Source: Sphingomonas sp. GC_Shp_5 (GTDB taxonomy: Bacteria; Pseudomonadota; Alphaproteobacteria; Sphingomonadales; Sphingomonadaceae). From it: a DNA stretch of 64,000 nucleotides. Position 1 is the stretch's first letter. The number at the start of each line of letters is the position of its first letter. The DNA lies in assembly GCF_026540855.1 (NCBI RefSeq), contig NZ_JALNUP010000001.1:62001-126000 (forward strand), given 5' to 3'. Below, piece by piece: positions 19,049-28,998 of the stretch. A program made the translations under genes and the position numbers. The notes beneath the pieces are model-generated. The model ran no database searches. It had not been told where the DNA came from and worked only from the letters and a program-made list of their open reading frames with translations.

Positions 19049-20446
19049 TTATTTGCGCGGGGTTACCGGACCCAGCTCCTCGGGGGCATTTGCCGCGATC
19101 GCAAGCATCGTCGTCCAGGCCGCGACATTCTGGCGCAGCTGCGCCGGATCGATCCGGTCGAGCGTGTCGTCGGGCGTGTGATGGGTGTCGAAGTAGCGGG
19201 TGCCGTCCTGGTTGAGGTCGATCGCGGGAACGCCGAGCGCCAGCGTCGGGCCGACATCGGTGCCGTCGCCGCCCACGCCGGTGCCGCGGGTGATGCCGAG
19301 CGGCGCCAGTGCCGAGGCCAGCCGGTCGCCGATCGCGGCGGCGGTGGCGGGCAGGTTGGTCTCGAACCGCCACACCCGGTCGGCGCCGAAATCGCTCTCC
19401 GCCGCCAGCGCGTGGCGTTCGCCGCCGTGAACGCGGGCATATTCCTTGCCGCCAAAGCCGCCGGGCTCCTCGGCGCCGAACCAGACGACGCGGATCGTCC
19501 GCCGCGGCTTGGGTCCGTCGAGCAGCCGTTTGGCGGCGGCGGCGGTGATGGCGACGCCCGAGGCATCGTCGATCGCGCCGGTGGCGAGATCCCAACTGTC
19601 GAGATGGCCACCGACCAGGACCACCCCGGCCTTGGCGTCGCTGCCCGGCACTTCGGCGATGACATTGCCCGATTCGCCGGTGCCCGCGAAGTGCGGCGTC
19701 AGCGTCAGCTTGAGCGTGATCGGCTTGCCGCGGGCCGCGATCCGCTCGATCAGCGCGGCATCGCTTACCGACAGCGCCGCCGCCGGGATCGGCGTGGTGC
19801 CCGCTGACCAGTCGGTGACCCCGGTGTGCGGGTTGCGATGATGATCGGTGCCGACCGAGCGGATCACGATCGCGAGCGCGCCCTTGCTCGCCGCAACCGC
19901 CGGGCCGACGAAGCGGGCGACGCCATAGCTGCCGTAGCTCGAGCCATCCTGGGTCGGCTCCATCGCGTTGCCGACATAGATGATCCGCCCGGCAAGGCTT
20001 CCGGCCGGCGCGGCCTCCAGCTCGCCATAGGTCTTGAACACGACCAGCGGCGCGGTGAGCCCCGCGGCCGGCGTGGCGCCCGAATTGCCGAGCGCGACCA
20101 GCTTGAGCTTCTGGGGGAAGGGGGCGACCACCTCCGCCATCTCTTCGCCGCGCAGCCACACCGGCATGCGGTAGGTCTCGATGTGCACATTCCTGAAGCC
20201 CAGCGCCTTGAGCTTGGCCACTGCCCAGCTGCGCGCGCGCGCCTCGGCCTCGGTAGCGGCGAGCCGCTGGCCGACCTCGGTGGTGAGCCCCTCGACGATG
20301 TCATAGGCAACGTCGTCGCTGAGCGCGGCATCGCGCATTTTCGCCACCGCGGGATCAACCGCCGCGCCCGCTGCAGGCCGGGCATGCTGCGCCAGCGCCG
20401 GGGTGGAGCCGGCAAGCGCCAGCAGGGCGAGAGTGGCATGCTTCAT
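19049..20446 (-). CDS. Secreted M28-family metallopeptidase with PA-type insert
   Basis: This 465-residue protein has a signal peptide (MKHATLALLALAGSTPALA). A PA-like domain lies at about residues 120-250. The M28 zinc core follows: the His and Asp of GGHLDSWD, the bridging Asp of GAIDDASGV, the Glu pair of FGAEEPGGFGG, the Asp of AESDFGAD and the His of DTHHTPDDT. It should be a periplasmic or outer-membrane-associated di-zinc aminopeptidase or carboxypeptidase acting on peptides. Monocistronic by spacing; divergent from ettA. Confidence 0.92.
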   Translation of the reverse strand: MKHATLALLALAGSTPALAQHARPAAGAAVDPAVAKMRDAALSDDVAYDIVEGLTTEVGQRLAATEAEARARSWAVAKLKALGFRNVHIETYRMPVWLRGEEMAEVVAPFPQKLKLVALGNSGATPAAGLTAPLVVFKTYGELEAAPAGSLAGRIIYVGNAMEPTQDGSSYGSYGVARFVGPAVAASKGALAIVIRSVGTDHHRNPHTGVTDWSAGTTPIPAAALSVSDAALIERIAARGKPITLKLTLTPHFAGTGESGNVIAEVPGSDAKAGVVLVGGHLDSWDLATGAIDDASGVAITAAAAKRLLDGPKPRRTIRVVWFGAEEPGGFGGKEYARVHGGERHALAAESDFGADRVWRFETNLPATAAAIGDRLASALAPLGITRGTGVGGDGTDVGPTLALGVPAIDLNQDGTRYFDTHHTPDDTLDRIDPAQLRQNVAAWTTMLAIAANAPEELGPVTPRK

Positions 20447-20602
20447 GATGTTGTCCCCCTTGTCGATCGGTCTTCTTCGATCGGTTCGCCGCCGGTGTGG
20501 AATATGTCCTTAGCCGGGGCAAGCAGCGCATTTGCGCATGGAGCGGGCGCCCGCTACATGCGATGCCAATACCGCTAGCGATCATTCAGGAGCCGTCGGC
20601 AT

Positions 20603-22282
<1,680 letters not shown>

Positions 22283-22286
22283 TCGG

Positions 22287-23000
22287 TCAATAAGCGAGTT
22301 TGGGATACCAGTCCTGATCCCGGCCTCGCGGGGTCAGGTCTAGGAGGTTCCACAAGGGGGCGAGGTCGGGCGCACCGCGCGGGTCCTGGCCGGGATCGGC
22401 GGTGACGCCCGACATCTCGCCCGCCCAGTGGAGCCAGATATCCGTGTCGTCGCGGATGAAGACCAGCAGCGCTGGCCATTCATCGCCGTCCGGCGCCAGC
22501 GCCCGGAAATCGCGCGGAAAGGCGTCGTCGGTTTCGTATAGCTTGAGGTGCCGCCAGCCGCGTTCGGCTTTGAAGGCGATCTGCCGCGCGATCGGCGATC
22601 GCCCGATCACCGCCAGCGCGACCTGCTGCTCGAGATCCGCGGCATTGCCATCGAGCGGTCCGAGAAGGTTGGTGCACATCGGGCACGGGCGCGCCCGTGC
22701 CGGGCCAAACATCCAACAATAGACGATCAGCGTGTCGTGATCGCCGAACAGATCGGGCAGCGTGCGTGATGCACCGGTTTCGTCGATAAAGGCGTAACTG
22801 GTGGTAATCGGCGGACCGGGCGGCAGCGCCCGCCGCAACGCTGCGACGCGTTCCAGGTGCCGCCGCAGCTCGATCTCCTCGGCGAGCAGGGCCTCGCGCG
22901 CGGCGCAGTAGGTTGCGGTTTCGCCAAGCCAGGCCTGGCGCGCTTGCGCAGCAAGATCGGCGGCAGGGGCGAGCGGATCAGCGGGCATGCAATCGTGCAT
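22287..23000 (-). CDS. DUF899 family (thioredoxin-like) protein
   Basis: The ATG at 23000 follows GGGAGAA with good spacing and gives 237 residues; an in-frame ATG at 23036 would add 12. The DUF899 pattern includes an N-terminal helical part with EEIELRRHLERVAALRR, then a thioredoxin-like fold with DTLIVYCWMFGPARARPCPMCTNLLG, where the CPMC pair matches the family's redox-site position. LALWNLLDLTPRGRDQDWYP-like C-termini are common in the family; here the equivalent ends in WYPKLAY. Possibly a reductase or peroxide-related protein; no experimental role is known to me. Confidence 0.85.
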   Translation of the reverse strand: MHDCMPADPLAPAADLAAQARQAWLGETATYCAAREALLAEEIELRRHLERVAALRRALPPGPPITTSYAFIDETGASRTLPDLFGDHDTLIVYCWMFGPARARPCPMCTNLLGPLDGNAADLEQQVALAVIGRSPIARQIAFKAERGWRHLKLYETDDAFPRDFRALAPDGDEWPALLVFIRDDTDIWLHWAGEMSGVTADPGQDPRGAPDLAPLWNLLDLTPRGRDQDWYPKLAY

Positions 23001-23113
23001 CGGCGTTCTCCCAGGCTCGGGGACGGCCAGACGCATCCCCCAGGTGGATTACCTCTCGGCCTTCAGCCTATCGCAGATCACCCCCGCTGGATAGAGGACG
23101 CGCCGGCCGCTGG

Positions 23114-23926
23114 CTAGCGCACCCGCTTGACAAACAGTCGGCCGCCCTCGCGCCGCTCGACCTGGAAATTGGGCACCGCCTCGATCAGGTCGGACAAGCG
23201 GCTGTAGCCGTAATTGCGGGCATCGAAGCTTGAGCGGTTGCCCGCGAGCTGGCCCATCGCGGTGAGGCTGACGAAGCCGCGTTCGTCGCGTTTCACCGAA
23301 TCATAGGCGTCGATCAGCAGCTTGAGCAACTCGTTGTCCACCGCGAGCTTGGGCCGTGGCTTCAGGCCCCCCGAGATCGCCGGCGGCAGCGCCTGCTCTA
23401 GCGGGACGTCCTCGTTGACCACCACCGGTGGCGGCGCAATCGGGGGCGGCGGGGCGGCGGCTGCCGGCGCCGCCGGCGACCGCTCGCGGAGCATCACATC
23501 GACATCGATAAACCGTGTGCACGCGCGCTTGAACGCCTCGGGCGTCTTGGCGCCCCCAAAGCCGTACACCGGATGCCCATCCTGGCGCAGCCGCATCGCC
23601 AGCGGCATGAAATCGCTATCCGACGACATGATCCCGAAGCCGTCGACCCGGCCGCGGAACAGCAGATCCATCGCGTCGATCGTCATCTTCATGTCGGTGG
23701 CGTTCTTGCCCTTGGTAAGGTCGAACTGCTGCTGCGGCTCGATGCCGTGCTTCACCGTCATGTCGCGCCAGCCCTTGAGGCCCGGCTTGGTCCAATTGCC
23801 ATAGACCCGGCGGACGTTGACGCTGCCGAGTTCGGCGAGCACCGTTAGCACCGGGTCGATCGCATGCCAGGAGGCGTTGTCGGCGTCGATCAGCAGGGCG
23901 ACGTTGCGGGTGGGTTCATCGGTCAT
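23114..23926 (-). CDS. NYN-domain putative ribonuclease with OST-HTH/LOTUS domain
   Basis: The 270-residue protein has an N-terminal NYN (PIN-like) nuclease domain, residues 8 to about 150. Metal-binding acidic residues are in VALLIDADN, the Asp of NATDMKMTIDAMDLL, and MSSDSDFMPL. A Pro/Ala linker (about 152-185) leads to a C-terminal OST-HTH domain with LLKLLIDAYDSVKRDERGFV and FDARNYGYSRLSDLIEAVPNF. The layout matches LabA/DUF88-type proteins with an RNA-binding LOTUS module. It should be a cytoplasmic RNase or RNA-binding factor; targets unknown. The gene is on its own, 38 bp from the next gene on the strand. Confidence 0.88.
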   Translation of the reverse strand: MTDEPTRNVALLIDADNASWHAIDPVLTVLAELGSVNVRRVYGNWTKPGLKGWRDMTVKHGIEPQQQFDLTKGKNATDMKMTIDAMDLLFRGRVDGFGIMSSDSDFMPLAMRLRQDGHPVYGFGGAKTPEAFKRACTRFIDVDVMLRERSPAAPAAAAPPPPIAPPPVVVNEDVPLEQALPPAISGGLKPRPKLAVDNELLKLLIDAYDSVKRDERGFVSLTAMGQLAGNRSSFDARNYGYSRLSDLIEAVPNFQVERREGGRLFVKRVR

Positions 23927-23964
23927 CCCGCAACCGTCGCCGCCGGCTGCCGCCCGGTCAACCG

Positions 23965-24213
23965 CTATTGGCGGTTGGGGCCGCGATCGCTCGCCCGGGC
24001 CTGGTTGTTGGCGATGTCGTCGCTCTTCGTGGCGCGGGTGTGTACCTCGGGATCGTCAACCGCGCGCGCGAGGTCGTCCTGGGTCGCGATGTCCTGGGCG
24101 AGGCTGCCGCCGGCGGTGCCGACCGTCCCGCCCGAGCCTTCGGCGACCGCGGCATCGATGATCGCGCTGTCGTCATGATCGCGCGCGGCGGTGGTGCGGG
24201 AGTTCTCGGCCAT
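23965..24213 (-). CDS. Small hydrophilic hypothetical protein
   Basis: The second of two ATGs (24213) is used because AAGGAG lies 7 nt before it; the first ATG would sit against the ribosome site. The 82-residue product is acidic, rich in A, D, S and T, without Cys or Trp and without membrane segments, and looks intrinsically disordered. Part of it (SLAQDIATQDDLARAVDDPE) could form a short helix. No family recognised. It lies between greB and the NYN gene on the same strand with 38-49 bp gaps. Confidence 0.65.
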   Translation of the reverse strand: MAENSRTTAARDHDDSAIIDAAVAEGSGGTVGTAGGSLAQDIATQDDLARAVDDPEVHTRATKSDDIANNQARASDRGPNRQ

Positions 24214-24262
24214 GGTCATTCTCCTTGTCGGCGATCAACGGATCGGCCGCCGCGGCCGTTCC

Positions 24263-24745
24263 TCATCCCGTCGGATAAGCGATGGCGATCACCTCATACT
24301 CCCGCTCGCCCGCCGGCAGCGTCACCCGCCTGAGATCGCCCACCGCCGCGCCGCGCAGCGCGCGGGCGAGGGGGGCGTTCCAGCCAATCCTGCCGGCGCC
24401 GGCGTCGGCCTCGTCGTCGCCGACCAGCGTCAGCACGCGCTCCTGATCGTTCTCGTCGGCGATCGTGACGATGGCGCCGAACCAGGCGCGGCTGCGATCC
24501 TCCTGCTGCGTGGGATCGACAACCTTCGCCGCCTTCATCCGTCGCGAAAGCCAGCCGAGCCGACGATCGATCTCGCGCAGCCGCTTGCGGCCGTAGATAT
24601 AGTCGCCATTCTCCGAGCGATCGCCGTTACCCGCGGCCCAGGCAATGGTCTCGACCAGCGCCGGCCGCTCGGTGCCGAACAATTGCTCATACTCGGCGCG
24701 CAGCACGCCATAGCCGGCGGGGGTGATGTAGTTCGGGCGGTCCAT
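24263..24745 (-). CDS. greB: Transcription elongation factor GreB
   Basis: The 160-residue protein begins MDRPNYITPAGYGVLRAEY, the usual GreB start. Its N-terminal coiled coil carries the acidic tip GDRSENGDYIYGRKRLREIDRR, typical of GreB rather than GreA, followed by an FKBP-like C-terminal domain (NAPLARALRGAAVGD). GreB rescues backtracked RNA polymerase by stimulating transcript cleavage. The open frame continues 18 codons upstream, but those residues are not Gre-like. It lies downstream of the lytic transglycosylase on the same strand. Confidence 0.95.
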   Translation of the reverse strand: MDRPNYITPAGYGVLRAEYEQLFGTERPALVETIAWAAGNGDRSENGDYIYGRKRLREIDRRLGWLSRRMKAAKVVDPTQQEDRSRAWFGAIVTIADENDQERVLTLVGDDEADAGAGRIGWNAPLARALRGAAVGDLRRVTLPAGEREYEVIAIAYPTG

Positions 24746-24808
24746 CGCCGCGTGTCTAGGCGAGGATCGATACGCCGTCATCCCGGGGCTCTCGGGCAAG
24801 GCCCGGTG

Positions 24809-26803
24809 TCACCCCGGCCGGTTCTTGCCGAGATACCAGCTGAGGTTGGCCGGCCCGCGGCTCTTCGCCCGCGCCGGGTTGATCAGGTCATAGACAACCG
24901 CATTTTCGGTGACGCGCTGCACATAGTTGCGCGTCTCCGACAGCGGGATCGCCTCGATCCAGTCGACCATGTCGACGGCGCCGGTGCGCGGATCGCCATT
25001 GGCGGTGAGCCATTTGTTCACATTGCCGGGGCCGGCATTGTAGGCGGCGATCGCCAGCGGATAGCTGCCGTAGAGGCCGAAGATGCGCTTGAAGTAGCTC
25101 GAGCCGAGCATCATCGACAGCCCGGGATCGGTGGTCAGCGCCGCCTGGTCGTAGGCAAGGCCGATCTTGCTCGATTGCTCGCGCGCGGTGCCCGGCATCA
25201 GCTGCATCAGCCCGCGCGCGCCGGCATGGCTGACCGCGGTCTTGTCGAACTGGCTTTCCTGGCGAGCGATGGCATGGATGATCGTCCAGCTATCCTCATA
25301 ACCCGCCGGCACCGTCACCGTCGGGAAACCCGCGGCGGAATAGTCGCTGAGCCCGTTCTGCATCGCGCTTCGCCCGACCATCACGCCGAGGTCCGGGCGG
25401 TTGATCGTGCGCGACAGCTCGGCGGCGAGCAGATGGTCTGTCGATGTCTCGGCGTCGGCGGCGATCTGGCGAACAAAGGCGGTCTGGTCCTGCCAGTCGG
25501 CGATCTGCCCGAGGAACTTCGCCGCGCGCACCGTCTCGCGATTGTCGAACGCCTGGCGAACGGCGGGCGCGATCGCCGGCATACCGATCGCCGGCGGCGC
25601 CACCAGCGGCTTGCCGGTGCGCTCGAGCGCAAGCTGGCCGTAATATTGATCGCGAAAGCCGCCGGCCTGCGCGTAGAAGGCGGCCGCCTCGATGCTCTTG
25701 CCCGCGGCCTCGGCGGCGCGGCCGGCCCAGTAGAAACCTTTGGCGCGGGTCTGCGGCGCCATGCTGCCGCGCCCGTAGCGATCGTACATCACCATCGCGT
25801 CGGCGGGCCGGCCGAGCTGCTTCATCGCCACCTGGCCGGCAAGCCACACCAGGCTGGTGTAATCGTCGCGCTCGCCATAGGGCTTCTTCGAGACGTCGGT
25901 GCCGACCGGATAGGCGTCGTCCACCTGCCGGGCGATGTCATAGGCGAGTTGATACTGATGATCGGCGTTGGCGCCGCGGGCGTTGGTGAGCAGCACCTCA
26001 TACCATTCCTCGACATTGCCGGGGCGACCCGCGAGCGTGCGTGGACGGGCGAGCCAGCTGCGCGCGCTGGGGCTCGCGCCCGAGTTGCGCAGCCAGATCG
26101 CGCGATCGGCGATATAGCCCGGATCGGTGGCGAACTGATCCTGGGTGGTCATTGCCAGGTCCGCGGCATTGGCGGCATTGCTGCGGAACGCTAGCCGTGC
26201 CGCGAACATCGGCCGTCGTGCTGCGCTGGTGAAGCCGATCTGGCGCGCCGCGACTCCCGTGGAGCCCTGCCACAGCAACGCATCCATCCGCGCGTCGTGA
26301 TCGTCGGGGGTCAGCGCACCGGCGAAACCGCCGAGGATGGTGCTCTCGTCGGTCGCGGCGAGCCCGCCCTTGCGCCAGGCCGCGCGTGCCGCGGCGGCGG
26401 CATCGCCCGACCGGCCGGTCGCGGCGAGTGCCCGCGCCTGCGCCACCAGCCCGCTCGCCGATTGCGGTGGGAAGCGGGCGAAGAAGGCGAGCACGCTCGA
26501 CGGGTTGGCGACGCCGGCCTGGCGCTCGGCGGCGCGGCGATTGGCGGCTTCGCCGGGCCAGCCCGGATGCGCCATGAGGAAACCGGCATAGCTCTCGAAC
26601 GGCATCGCGTCGGTCTGCTGGATGGCCTTCCACTGCGCGATCGTCGCCGCGATCGCGCCGTCCTGCGGGGTCTGCGGCGATTGCGGCCCCATGTTGGCCA
26701 TTTGCGTGCGCAGCTGGTCAAGCTGGTCCTGGCCCGAGGCGGCCAGCGCCACCCCGGCAAGGGCGGCGACGAGGATCCCGGTGCGGAGCGTGGATGCGTG
26801 CAT
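24809..26803 (-). CDS. slt: Soluble lytic murein transglycosylase
   Basis: This 664-residue protein has a signal peptide (MHASTLRTGILVAALAGVALAASG). Its long helical superhelix of about 470 residues resembles the Slt70 U-domain, and a C-terminal SLT goose-lysozyme domain follows. The catalytic Glu is E516 in AIARQESQFDKTAVS, followed by ARGLMQLMPGTA and AYNAGPGNVNKWL. It cleaves the MurNAc-GlcNAc bond of peptidoglycan in the periplasm to give 1,6-anhydro ends. Divergent from dapA, with 79 bp between the starts. Confidence 0.95.
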   Translation of the reverse strand: MHASTLRTGILVAALAGVALAASGQDQLDQLRTQMANMGPQSPQTPQDGAIAATIAQWKAIQQTDAMPFESYAGFLMAHPGWPGEAANRRAAERQAGVANPSSVLAFFARFPPQSASGLVAQARALAATGRSGDAAAAARAAWRKGGLAATDESTILGGFAGALTPDDHDARMDALLWQGSTGVAARQIGFTSAARRPMFAARLAFRSNAANAADLAMTTQDQFATDPGYIADRAIWLRNSGASPSARSWLARPRTLAGRPGNVEEWYEVLLTNARGANADHQYQLAYDIARQVDDAYPVGTDVSKKPYGERDDYTSLVWLAGQVAMKQLGRPADAMVMYDRYGRGSMAPQTRAKGFYWAGRAAEAAGKSIEAAAFYAQAGGFRDQYYGQLALERTGKPLVAPPAIGMPAIAPAVRQAFDNRETVRAAKFLGQIADWQDQTAFVRQIAADAETSTDHLLAAELSRTINRPDLGVMVGRSAMQNGLSDYSAAGFPTVTVPAGYEDSWTIIHAIARQESQFDKTAVSHAGARGLMQLMPGTAREQSSKIGLAYDQAALTTDPGLSMMLGSSYFKRIFGLYGSYPLAIAAYNAGPGNVNKWLTANGDPRTGAVDMVDWIEAIPLSETRNYVQRVTENAVVYDLINPARAKSRGPANLSWYLGKNRPG

Positions 26804-26882
26804 GTGGACAGGATACGGCTTGCGACCTTACATGTCCTGAACAAAACACTGTCACCGGCGCAGCAGGAGCGCATCTCACCCC

Positions 26883-27767
26883 ATGTTTTCCGGATCCATC
26901 CCGGCGCTCGTCACGCCCTTCGCCGCCGATGGCGCCTTCGATGAAGCCGCCTATCGCGATCTGATCGAATGGCAGATAGCCGAAGGCTCGTCGGCGCTGG
27001 TGCCGTGCGGCACCACCGGCGAGGCGGCGACGCTGAATGTCGACGAACATTTCGGCATCGTCGCGGTCTGCGTCGATCAGGCGCGCGGCCGCGTGCCGGT
27101 GATCGCCGGCGCCGGCTCCAACGATACCCAGGTCGCCGCCGCCAATATCGCGCGCGCCAAACAGGCCGGTGCCGATGCCGCGCTGATGGTGCCGCCTTAT
27201 TACAACCGGCCGAGCCAGGAGGGCATCTACCGGCACTTCGCCGCGCTCGCCGCCACGGCCGACCTGCCGATCGTGCTCTACAACGTGCCGGCCCGCACCG
27301 TCACCGACATCCAGCCGGCCACGCTGGTGCGGATCGTCACCGAATTTCCCGCGGTGTTCGTCGCGGTCAAGGACGCCAGCGGTGCGATCGCCCGCGTCTC
27401 GCAGCATCGCGCCGGCTGCGGCGACCGCTTCGCGCAGCTGTCGGGCAATGACGATATGGCGCTGGCGTTCAACGCCATGGGCGGCAGGGGCTGTATCTCG
27501 GTGTCCGCCAACGTCGCGCCGCGGCTCTGCGCCGACTTCCAGGCGGCGTGCCAGGCCGGCGACTATGCCGCGGCGCTGGCGCTGCAGGACCGGCTCTATC
27601 CGCTCCACGACGCCTTGTTCACCGATGCCTCGCCCGGCCCGGTCAAATACGCGATGACCCGGGTGCGGCCCGGCTTCCCCGCCGGCATCCGCCTGCCGAT
27701 GACCTGGCCATCCGAGGCGTCGCGGATGGCGGTCGACGCGGCACTGGTTCACGCCGGGCTGGTCTGA
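26883..27767 (+). CDS. dapA: 4-hydroxy-tetrahydrodipicolinate synthase
   Basis: This 294-residue TIM-barrel aldolase condenses pyruvate with aspartate semialdehyde in the lysine/meso-diaminopimelate pathway. It shows the substrate GTTGE motif, Y133 in VLYNVPART, and the Schiff-base lysine K163 in FVAVKDASGAI. The length is normal. It is cytoplasmic. It precedes smpB by 81 bp on the same strand. The neighbouring divergent lytic transglycosylase also works on peptidoglycan, though that may be chance. Confidence 0.97.
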   Translation: MFSGSIPALVTPFAADGAFDEAAYRDLIEWQIAEGSSALVPCGTTGEAATLNVDEHFGIVAVCVDQARGRVPVIAGAGSNDTQVAAANIARAKQAGADAALMVPPYYNRPSQEGIYRHFAALAATADLPIVLYNVPARTVTDIQPATLVRIVTEFPAVFVAVKDASGAIARVSQHRAGCGDRFAQLSGNDDMALAFNAMGGRGCISVSANVAPRLCADFQAACQAGDYAAALALQDRLYPLHDALFTDASPGPVKYAMTRVRPGFPAGIRLPMTWPSEASRMAVDAALVHAGLV

Positions 27768-27848
27768 CGGCATCGACGGGGGAAGCGGCGAAGATCGAGA
27801 CCACGCCCGCTTCCCCTCGGCCACCCAAGTCCCTACATCGCGAGGCTT

Positions 27849-28331
27849 ATGCCACGCCCCAAGCCCCCTACCTTCGAGAAAACGAAGATCGTCGCCGAGA
27901 ACCGCAAGGCCCGGTTCGAATACAGCATCGACACGGTCTATGAGGCGGGGATCGCGCTCGTCGGCACCGAGGTGAAGAGCCTGCGCTTCGGCGAGGGCTC
28001 GATCGCGGAAAGCTATGCCGAGGTTCGCGACGGCAAGGTGTGGCTGGTCAATTCCAACGTACCCGAATTCAGCCATGGCAACCGCTTCAACCATGAGGCC
28101 AAGCGCCCGCGTCAACTGCTCCTTCACGAGCGCGAGATAAACAAGCTCCATGGCGCGGTGGCGCGCGAGGGCATGACCCTGGTGCCGCTCAGCGTTTATT
28201 TCAATTCGCGCGGGCGCGCCAAGGTGGAGCTGGCATTGGCCAAGGGCAGGAAGACCCACGACAAGCGCGAGGCGATCAAGGAGCGCGACTGGAAGCGTGA
28301 CGCTGCCCGCATCATGCGCGATCGCGGCTGA
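27849..28331 (+). CDS. smpB: SsrA-binding protein SmpB
   Basis: At 160 residues this is the usual length. The OB-fold core includes [14 protein letters not shown] and [28 protein letters not shown], and the basic C-terminal tail ([22 protein letters not shown]) reaches into the mRNA channel. SmpB carries tmRNA to stalled ribosomes. No ssrA gene was found nearby. The stop overlaps the DUF2062 start by 1 bp (TGATG), so the two are coupled. Confidence 0.97.
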   Translation: MPRPKPPTFEKTKIVAENRKARFEYSIDTVYEAGIALVGTEVKSLRFGEGSIAESYAEVRDGKVWLVNSNVPEFSHGNRFNHEAKRPRQLLLHEREINKLHGAVAREGMTLVPLSVYFNSRGRAKVELALAKGRKTHDKREAIKERDWKRDAARIMRDRG

Positions 28332-28906
28332 TGGCGCCCCCTCCCGGCGCCGGTCCGGCACCGGGCGTCTGGCAGCGGCTCGCCGCCTGGAGCCGTCGCA
28401 ACCTGCCGACTCGCGAATCGATGGAGCGTAGCCGGCTGCTGCGCCCCGTGGCGCACCGCGTGCTCGCACCCGAACTGTGGCGTTTCACCCGCCGCTCGGT
28501 GCCGCGCGGCGTCGCCCTCGGCATGGTCACCGGCATCCTGTTCCCGGTCGCGCAGATTGCCGTGTCGGCGCTGCTCGCGCTGCCCTTTCGCGCCAACGTG
28601 CCCACCGCGGCACTGACCACCTTCATCACCAATCCCTTCACGACGCCGTTCATCTGGGCATTCGCTTATTGGATCGGCAAACTGACACTCAGGCTCGATC
28701 ATGTCGTGCCGGGCGATCCGGTGCGCGATGCCGCGCAGTCGGGCTGGCTGCAGTGGCTGATGTCGGACGCGGCGCCGGCGGTGGCGGTCGGGCTGCTGAT
28801 CGTCTCGGCGGTGATGGCCGTCGTCGGCTATGCCGCGAGCGCGCTCGGCTGGCGGCTGTGGATCGCGCGCAAATGGCGTAACCGTCGGAATACCCACGAC
28901 ATCTGA
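28331..28906 (+). CDS. DUF2062 membrane protein
   Basis: The 191-residue protein has the DUF2062 pattern. It carries PRGVALGMVTGILFPVAQIAVSALLALPFRANV in its first half with a membrane segment (about residues 57-77), TTFITNPFTTPFIWAFAYWIG, and a second membrane region at about 145-175. Proteins of this family are small inner-membrane proteins, sometimes linked to glycosyltransferases, and their role is unknown. Translation is coupled to smpB through the overlapping TGATG. Confidence 0.88.
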   Translation: MAPPPGAGPAPGVWQRLAAWSRRNLPTRESMERSRLLRPVAHRVLAPELWRFTRRSVPRGVALGMVTGILFPVAQIAVSALLALPFRANVPTAALTTFITNPFTTPFIWAFAYWIGKLTLRLDHVVPGDPVRDAAQSGWLQWLMSDAAPAVAVGLLIVSAVMAVVGYAASALGWRLWIARKWRNRRNTHDI

Positions 28907-28932
28907 TCGAGATTTCCGGTCATCGAACTCAA

Positions 28933-28960
28933 TTGACGAGGCGTATCAGTTGAGTACAAC
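28933..28960 (+). promoter_or_regulatory. Sigma-70-like promoter for the M13 peptidase gene
   Basis: TTGACG (28933-28938) and TACAAC (28955-28960) are 16 bp apart, about 40 bp before the ATG at 28999. This is a sequence match only. Confidence 0.45.
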
Positions 28961-28998
28961 ACGCCCATAAGGTTCAACGATCAATTGGGGGTACTTCC

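Noticed and set aside
24776..24816. A CGTCATCCCGGGG...GTGTCACCCCGG stretch beside the lytic transglycosylase stop, similar to family-A arms
   Set aside because: Both halves have the same orientation and only partial similarity, so it is not a clear repeat copy.
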